Origin: a virus
Direction: 5' to 3' (one strand)
Virus record (IMG/VR): IMGVR_UViG_3300020411_002746
Coordinates: 1-37,979 of that record
DNA: 37,979 nt
Under the pieces are notes generated by a model that had not been told where the DNA came from, ran no database searches, and saw only the letters and a list, made by a program, of their open reading frames with translations. The translations under genes were made by a program, and so were the position numbers. Positions within the stretch are counted from its first letter, which is position 1, and each line of letters opens with the position of its first letter. Of the stretch, positions 34,731-37,979 are shown one piece after another.

Positions 34731-34880
34731 TTAATTTTTACCTTGCCCTCGGTACTTTTTTCGAGCCGAGTTACGGGATGTTGCACTATATTTTGAGTGT
34801 TTTCCGTTCCCTTGACGAGACTTTTTCGGGGTTGCCTCAACAAATTGGGTTCCTAGAACAGAACTCTTAATTTTTGCCAT
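34731..34880 (-). CDS. 49-residue basic protein
   Basis: ATG at 34880 and TAA at 34731. The product begins MAKIKSSVLGTQFVEATPKK, continues SRQGNGKHSKYSATSRNSAR and ends KKYRGQGKN. It has about 15 Lys/Arg/His and almost no acidic residues, so nucleic acid binding is plausible. A strong GGAGGAAA ribosome site lies directly upstream, inside the end of the preceding gene, which it overlaps by 14 bases. That signal makes the start secure. I recall closely similar short basic ORFs in cyanomyoviruses, without a function. It is the last gene before the terminator at 34696-34721. Confidence 0.82.
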   Translation of the reverse strand: MAKIKSSVLGTQFVEATPKKSRQGNGKHSKYSATSRNSARKKYRGQGKN

Positions 34881-35091
34881 TTTCCTCCTTGGTAATTTTC
34901 TTAGTGACCTTTTTAATTGTATCTGAAGGCAGTAATGCAGCGATTACTAGACCTAAAAGTGCAGAAATTATCACCTTAGTGGATAATAACTGTAATATAA
35001 AGATAATCAGAGCACTTACTCCGAATACCTGCCATTTTTCTTTAATGTAATTAACCACCTTTTGTGTAGTTAATCCTGACTTAGAAGCCAT
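34867..35091 (-). CDS. Small two-helix membrane protein
   Basis: The 74-residue protein has a basic N-terminal part (1-20), hydrophobic segments at about 22-37 and 39-55 separated by STK, and a Lys-rich tail (60-74). This suggests a short hairpin in the membrane with both ends in the cytoplasm. The form is like small holins or membrane-remodelling proteins, but no family was recognised and no lysis gene is nearby. It begins on the last base of the 54-residue gene (TAATG) and its end carries the ribosome site for the 49-residue gene, so the genes are coupled. It sits in the operon behind the sigma-70-type promoter at 36040-36068. Confidence 0.8.
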   Translation of the reverse strand: MASKSGLTTQKVVNYIKEKWQVFGVSALIIFILQLLSTKVIISALLGLVIAALLPSDTIKKVTKKITKEENGKN

Positions 35092-35255
35092 TACTCATGT
35101 TCCTCAATAATTTCAGTGTTAATATCGCTTGGATGGGGAATACCTGTTTCATAGAACTCCGATGCGAGATCTTCCATAGTATCAAAGTATTCTTCCTCTG
35201 TAAGTTTTGAGTATATGACTTCACCCTTACAAAGGATGTTATACTTATGATTCAT
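35091..35255 (-). CDS. 54-residue acidic protein, cyanophage-type
   Basis: ATG at 35255 and TAA ending at 35091. The product reads MNHKYNILCKGEVIYSKLTE, then EEYFDTMEDLASEFYETGIP and HPSDINTEIIEEHE. The pattern of a short beta hairpin (YNILCKGEVIYSKL) followed by an acidic helix (TEEEYFDTMEDLASEFY) is that of a small conserved ORF type I associate with marine cyanophages. Its function is unknown. It starts 2 bases after the glycosyltransferase stop and shares one base with the next ATG (TAATG). Coding is supported by tight packing on both sides and the absence of another frame. Confidence 0.82.
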   Translation of the reverse strand: MNHKYNILCKGEVIYSKLTEEEYFDTMEDLASEFYETGIPHPSDINTEIIEEHE

Positions 35256-35257
35256 TC

Positions 35258-36016
35258 TTAGATCACTCTCGTTTTCTCGTGACCAACTCTAACACGAGGA
35301 TCGCACCATATCTCGAAACCTGCTTCCTTTGCATCTAAACAGAATGATACGTCTTCTCCACACATATCCTGTACTTCACCTGATTCAAATACTTGCATCT
35401 GTGGAGCAAACCAGGGATACTTCATTTTCTCGTGTTCAAATACACCATTTTTAATGAGTAACCATCCAAAACCTGTGTAATCACAAGTAAAAGGCTTTCT
35501 ACGCTTACTCATACTCTCTAATGTTTCATGATTCATAACTCCACCATTCTTACGGAAGTCATCCTCTTCTAACCAGTGAGCAATCGATGTAGTTTGACCA
35601 TCTTCTGTACAATACCAACCTGCTGCAAGATCTTTATCCATTAGAACAAGTTGCCAAAACTTTTCAGTATTAAAAACAATATCACTATCAATCCATAATT
35701 GCCAATCATATTTCAATTGACCATCCCAAGGTTTCTGATCTGGACCTCTTAATACATTAGCACCTAAACATTTGCATCTTGCAAAGTTTACCATAGATGA
35801 ATAATCTTGAGATATTTGTATGCTTGCACCTGCTTGTACTAGATCAAAGCATAACTGTACAAAACTTTTAAGATATGCATATGATACTCCTCTACCTGGA
35901 AGACAAAATACTATGGCTTTTCCCCTAACCATCTCTTTTGCTTTTTCATAATCCCATTCTGCTTCTTTATTTGCAACAGTAGGTTTCTTTGCTTTAACGG
36001 TAAATCCTTTAGCCAT
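35258..36016 (-). CDS. GT-A-like glycosyltransferase
   Basis: This 252-residue protein has the layout of a GT-A-fold glycosyltransferase. KAIVFCLPGRGVSYAYLKSF (33-52) forms the first beta-alpha unit. WQLWIDSDIVF (105-115) contains the D-S-D metal and sugar-nucleotide motif. GEDVSFCLDAKEAGFEIWCD (220-239) is the ED acid motif followed by the helix, and a late His (RVGHEKTR, 243-250) may bind metal. It would move a sugar from a nucleotide sugar to an acceptor in the cell; the acceptor could be phage DNA, a virion protein or host envelope, and the sequence does not say which. The start is preceded by AAGGAA about 12 bases upstream. It is first in a four-gene operon whose promoter matches the sigma-70 consensus in both hexamers. 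Confidence 0.82.
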   Translation of the reverse strand: MAKGFTVKAKKPTVANKEAEWDYEKAKEMVRGKAIVFCLPGRGVSYAYLKSFVQLCFDLVQAGASIQISQDYSSMVNFARCKCLGANVLRGPDQKPWDGQLKYDWQLWIDSDIVFNTEKFWQLVLMDKDLAAGWYCTEDGQTTSIAHWLEEDDFRKNGGVMNHETLESMSKRRKPFTCDYTGFGWLLIKNGVFEHEKMKYPWFAPQMQVFESGEVQDMCGEDVSFCLDAKEAGFEIWCDPRVRVGHEKTRVI

Positions 36017-36039
36017 AATTTGTAGTTTCCTTCAAAACA

Positions 36040-36068
36040 ATTATATCAGATTATATAGTAACTGTCAA
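36040..36068 (-). promoter_or_regulatory. Consensus sigma-70-type promoter for the glycosyltransferase operon
   Basis: On the minus strand TTGACA (36068-36063) is followed by 17 bases and TATAAT (36045-36040). Both hexamers and the spacing are at the bacterial consensus. Transcription would start near 36033, giving a leader of under 20 bases before the ATG at 36016. The -35 box overlaps the TGA stop of the 56-residue gene. A second TATAAT at 36055-36050 lies in the spacer. Such promoters in T4-like phages are used early by host RNA polymerase. Confidence 0.85.
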
Positions 36069-36235
36069 TAAGATGAATCAATATATGTTTCATTCGGTTC
36101 TTCCACCACTTCCGAATAAGTTAAGTCTTCTGTAAAGTATGATTTGTATATTCTTCTCCATATAATATTAAACTCCCATTCAGTTAAATCCTTAAACAAA
36201 CACTCTTGTTGTAAGTAGATATGGTAGGTTTTCAT
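36065..36235 (-). CDS. 56-residue protein, cyanophage-type
   Basis: ATG at 36235 and TGA at 36067-36065. The product reads MKTYHIYLQQECLFKDLTEW, then EFNIIWRRIYKSYFTEDLTY and SEVVEEPNETYIDSSY. A beta strand (KTYHIYL), a CLFKDLTE turn and a helix (EWEFNIIWRRIYKSYF) give a compact small fold that I recall from many cyanomyovirus genomes, with no known role. Its ATG overlaps the stop of the AbrB-like gene (ATGA), so the two are coupled. Its own stop is within the -35 box of the next promoter. Confidence 0.82.
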   Translation of the reverse strand: MKTYHIYLQQECLFKDLTEWEFNIIWRRIYKSYFTEDLTYSEVVEEPNETYIDSSY

Positions 36236-36405
36236 TCTTCTTTTTCTGTTAGAACTATTATATCATCTTCAAGGGCGAAATTCAACTCCGTTCCTTCATA
36301 CCAACCTTGTTCATTAACCATCCATTCAGGTATAATCGTATAATATTCACCACTTACGGGATCAATCTCTATGGAGGTAAAATTTTCTGCGGGATTTTTT
36401 TTCAT
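36232..36405 (-). CDS. 57-residue AbrB/SpoVT-like protein
   Basis: ATG at 36405 and TGA ending at 36232. The product has IEIDPVSGEYYTIIPEWMVN (13-32), then EQGWYEGTELNFALEDDIIV (32-51). The order beta strand, 'IP-x-x-x-x-x-x-x-GW-x-x-G-x-x-L', then two strands, is that of the swapped-hairpin AbrB/SpoVT/MazE family, whose members are small DNA-binding dimers or antitoxins. No toxin gene is adjacent, so a regulator is more likely than an antitoxin, but this is inference. It overlaps the 56-residue gene by 4 bases (ATGA). A TATAAT -10-like box lies about 28 bases upstream (36434-36439). Confidence 0.75.
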   Translation of the reverse strand: MKKNPAENFTSIEIDPVSGEYYTIIPEWMVNEQGWYEGTELNFALEDDIIVLTEKEE

Positions 36406-36433
36406 AGCGGAAGATTATTTTTTCCTTTTTGAA

Positions 36434-36439
36434 ATTATA
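36434..36439 (-). promoter_or_regulatory. Putative -10 box before the AbrB-like gene
   Basis: Minus strand reads TATAAT inside ACTATATAATTTC. No good -35 box was found at 16-18 bases upstream. An A-rich stretch with AAGGAAA follows. The spacing to the ATG at 36405 suits a short leader. Confidence 0.4.
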
Positions 36440-36537
36440 TAGTGCGAAAAAAATTTTGACTTCGATTGTAATTTATAGATCGCTTCCGTAACACTTTATA
36501 GCTTAGGGTCTCTATCGTTTTTATATACGGCATCCAT

Positions 36538-36560
36538 AAAAAACGGGGCATCACGCCCCG
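36538..36560 (-). terminator. Intrinsic terminator after the 72-residue gene
   Basis: A 6-bp all-GC stem (36544-36549 with 36555-36560; CGGGGC/GCCCCG) and a 5-base loop are followed on the minus strand by six T (complement of AAAAAA at 36538-36543). It stands about 26 bases past the stop at 36587 and marks the end of the higher-GC island. Confidence 0.88.
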
Positions 36561-36586
36561 CACTGTCAAATCACGAACGCATGAGG

Positions 36587-36805
36587 TCAACCGATGATGA
36601 TGCCCCGTCGTCCCTGTGCCTTACGGTCTGCTATCAACATTTCCCGATAGCGTTGTTGAACCTCAAAGAGATTGTCGACCATTTGCTTTCCTAATCCACC
36701 CGCCTTTGTGAATGTCATCCCACCGCCTGATGATGCCCTGAGAGCATTACCCCGTGAGTTGAAGTCTGTTGAACGGGTTGACCCGATTGCTTTGTGACGT
36801 GCCAT
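36587..36805 (-). CDS. 72-residue basic protein, function unknown
   Basis: The protein starts MARHKAIGSTRSTDFNSRGN and has a glycine-rich middle (ASSGGGMTFTKAGGLG). A charged helix (QMVDNLFEVQQRYREMLIAD) and a basic end (RKAQGRRGIIIG) follow. It has no cysteine or membrane segment. Basic character suggests DNA or RNA contact or a minor head component, without proof. Its DNA is about half GC (32 of 60 bases at 36601-36660), well above the virion genes. A TATAAT-containing motif stands about 27 bases upstream, and a strong terminator follows, so it is probably a single-gene unit or the end of the ligase-like transcript. Confidence 0.75.
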   Translation of the reverse strand: MARHKAIGSTRSTDFNSRGNALRASSGGGMTFTKAGGLGKQMVDNLFEVQQRYREMLIADRKAQGRRGIIIG

Positions 36806-36823
36806 TTGGAATTAATGTCGTTT

Positions 36824-36837
36824 ACTCTTTTATTATA
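36824..36837 (-). promoter_or_regulatory. Promoter-like motif before the 72-residue gene
   Basis: Minus strand reads TATAATAAAAGAGT, 18 bases before the ATG at 36805. It differs at one of 14 positions from the motif upstream of the ligase-like gene (37916-37929). TATAAT fits a -10 box, but no -35 box of good quality is visible upstream, where a hairpin lies. Confidence 0.55.
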
Positions 36838-36843
36838 AGGGAT

Positions 36844-36862
36844 GGGGTCAGCGAATGACCCC
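36844..36862 (-). other. Intergenic hairpin after the ligase-like gene
   Basis: GGGGTCA (36844-36850) pairs with TGACCCC (36856-36862) across a 5-base loop, 14 bases past the stop at 36876. On the minus strand no T run follows (CATCCC instead), so it is not a typical intrinsic terminator. It could stabilise the 3' end of the message or act in processing, or attenuate readthrough into the 72-residue gene. Confidence 0.6.
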
Positions 36863-36875
36863 TACTGTGTGCGGT

Positions 36876-37787
36876 TTATTCAGTGGCACACCATTTTACA
36901 TTATTGAAATTAGCATGAGAGAATGTCTCACGAATGACCAATTTCCATGATCCTGCGTCAGAGTGCATCACGTAACCCTCCGCATCTATGAGGTCATTAC
37001 CGATGTATGCCTCAGGTCCCCAACGATGGCGACATTGTGATAGGGCAATCTCCTTAATTTCCTTAACCAGTTTCCAGAGTCTGACCAGTTGATAATTTGC
37101 GAACTCTTCGGGGATGATTTCGTCACCGTCTCTGATGTACGCATTGAGGTCCTGCTTAAGTTGCTTCGCTCCCTTAGCGTCCTCAAACTCAACCAGTCCT
37201 GCCATGATCCGTGCGAACTTACAAAGGTCACCCAACTCAAAGGAATCCTCAAAATATTCAAAACTTCCAGAGTGAACACCTGCACCAGGTTGGACAAATT
37301 TGCAGCACTCCGTCCCCTCCAAATTTTCCTTAAGGGGTTGAGCGACTGCGTCACGAAGGTCCGAGTCTGCCAAATATTCTGTATGGGGTGCGACGATGAT
37401 ATCCTCATCAACTTCGTCATTGAAAAAATATGTGATGGTGTTGGGGGTGTACTCCTGCTGTCCTCCGAATCCGATGAAATCACCCTGAATAATTCCGTCA
37501 TGATCAGGTAGGTTATCAAGACAGGCATGTAGAATGTCTGCAACGTTCCCGTCATGATTCTGATCAATGTCCGCATGGCACTCATTAATTTTGATTTTCC
37601 TTTTGTTGAATACTGATTTTGTCCCTACAAAGAAATTGCCCGTCGCTGGATTTGTACCCCATACTATAGCGGGTGCTCCGTCGTATTTGACCGACAAATG
37701 TTGGGGCAACAAAAAAGCATCCAACACGGTTAGGTCTCCGGTGAGGATGCTGTCTTCGGGGTGCTCAAGATGAATGTTTTTAGTCAT
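36876..37787 (-). CDS. ATP-dependent ligase-like nucleotidyltransferase
   Basis: The 303-residue protein carries the nucleotidyltransferase motifs of the DNA/RNA ligase fold. Motif I is SVKYDGAPAIVWG (32-44), with Lys34 in K-x-D-G as the expected adenylated residue. A motif III-like element is GIIQGDFIGFGG (98-109), with Asp where ligases often have Glu. Motif IV is AEGYVMH (269-275) and motif V is WKLVIR (281-286). No OB-fold domain follows, so it is a minimal catalytic domain. It may seal or adenylate nucleic acid, or have become a structural or regulatory protein. I associate the N-terminal HLEHPEDSIL with a phage family of unknown function (DUF6267, from memory). GC is well above the virion genes. 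Confidence 0.75.
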   Translation of the reverse strand: MTKNIHLEHPEDSILTGDLTVLDAFLLPQHLSVKYDGAPAIVWGTNPATGNFFVGTKSVFNKRKIKINECHADIDQNHDGNVADILHACLDNLPDHDGIIQGDFIGFGGQQEYTPNTITYFFNDEVDEDIIVAPHTEYLADSDLRDAVAQPLKENLEGTECCKFVQPGAGVHSGSFEYFEDSFELGDLCKFARIMAGLVEFEDAKGAKQLKQDLNAYIRDGDEIIPEEFANYQLVRLWKLVKEIKEIALSQCRHRWGPEAYIGNDLIDAEGYVMHSDAGSWKLVIRETFSHANFNNVKWCATE

Positions 37788-37915
37788 GCTTAAAAATCGG
37801 GAAAAATGCTTTGGGGTGTGGGTGAGGTAGCAGATGTCTGTAGAATCTGATTTGGCAGATCAGAATTAAATCCTAACGGATCGCCTTCTACTCAGGGATG
37901 CCAACCTCGTCTCCC

Positions 37916-37929
37916 ACTCTTTTATAATA
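37916..37929 (-). promoter_or_regulatory. Promoter-like motif upstream of the ligase-like gene
   Basis: Minus strand reads TATTATAAAAGAGT, 13 of 14 bases the same as the motif before the 72-residue gene. It follows the terminator at 37936-37957 at once and lies 128 bases before the ATG at 37787, leaving a leader of more than 100 bases. A short inverted repeat (TCTGAT/ATCAGA, 37846-37864) lies inside that leader. Confidence 0.5.
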
Positions 37930-37935
37930 CCAAAT

Positions 37936-37957
37936 AAAAACCCCCGTTAGGGGGTTT
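37936..37957 (-). terminator. Intrinsic terminator at the right edge
   Basis: An 8-bp stem (AAACCCCC/GGGGGTTT, 37938-37945 with 37950-37957) with a 4-base loop is followed on the minus strand by T residues and TTATTTGG. It would end a transcript from a gene to the right of the window. The last 22 bases of the window belong to that upstream unit and are too short to assign. Confidence 0.85.
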
Positions 37958-37979
37958 GGTGTGCCAGTTTCTTAAGCGG

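Noticed and set aside
34463-34870. 135-codon open frame on the plus strand
   Set aside because: It runs through the gp25 promoter, the terminator and the complement of two small minus-strand genes that have good starts and context. It has no ribosome site and would be the only plus-strand gene.
37089-37511. 140-codon plus-strand frame opposite the ligase-like gene
   Set aside because: It is antisense to a gene with clear motifs, has no start signal, and is explained by the higher GC of this stretch, which makes stop codons rarer.
36986-37585. 199-codon minus-strand frame inside the ligase-like gene
   Set aside because: It lies wholly within the frame that carries the KYDG, EGYV and WKLV motifs, and its translation has the random Ser/Arg-rich look of an out-of-frame reading.
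37788-37915. Possible tRNA or structured RNA in the leader of the ligase-like gene
   Set aside because: No cloverleaf could be drawn. Only a short TCTGAT/ATCAGA inverted repeat (37846-37864) was seen, which is too weak to call.

Overview
The window reads as part of a lytic T4-like myovirus of the sea, most likely a cyanophage of Prochlorococcus or Synechococcus. The basis is the gene order and motifs of the T4 neck and baseplate genes, low GC, very long low-complexity virion proteins, and several short genes of a kind I associate with cyanomyoviruses. A Pelagibacter myovirus is the main alternative. Every credible gene is on the minus strand, so the map is read from right to left. There is no gene-free stretch longer than about 300 bases.

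Region by region. (1) 37979-36530 is a small island of clearly higher GC. It holds a ligase-like nucleotidyltransferase (36876-37787) and a 72-residue protein (36587-36805). The two are preceded by nearly identical 14-base promoter-like motifs, and each lies just downstream (minus strand) of, or ends at, a strong hairpin terminator. (2) 36405-34690 looks like an early or accessory cluster: an AbrB-like 57-residue protein, a 56-residue protein, then a four-gene operon (GT-A-like glycosyltransferase, 54-residue protein, two-helix membrane protein, 49-residue basic protein). The operon starts at a consensus sigma-70 promoter and ends at an intrinsic terminator at 34696-34721. (3) From 34690 to the left edge is the late virion operon. 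It opens with a late-type promoter and a 45-residue ORF, then gp25, gp6, a 5,934-residue protein in the gp7 position, gp8, a 2,378-residue DUF4815-like protein, small and fibre-like proteins, gp13, gp14, gp15, and the start of gp16 (small terminase), cut by the window edge.

How the genes work together. gp25, gp6, the gp7-position giant and gp8 build the baseplate wedge. The 2,378-residue protein and the fibre-like proteins would decorate the baseplate or contact the host. gp13, gp14 and gp15 close the head-tail junction, and gp16 acts in DNA packaging. T4-type late promoter octamers (TATAAATA or one mismatch) lie about 20 bases upstream of the 45-residue ORF, gp25 and gp8, with another 61 bases upstream of the small fibre-like gene.

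The most unusual element is the 17.8-kb gene at 14419-32223. Its N-terminus carries the motif found near the C-terminus of T4 gp7. It then accumulates LamG-like and YHYH-like domains, at least 12 copies of a Cys-Asp-His-YPR domain and 10 copies of an AHTFVSA motif. The repeats appear to split a domain whose two halves I remember as adjacent in related phages. Several small beta-rich modules recur in gp8, gp14, gp15, the giant and the DUF4815-like protein, which points to module exchange among virion genes.
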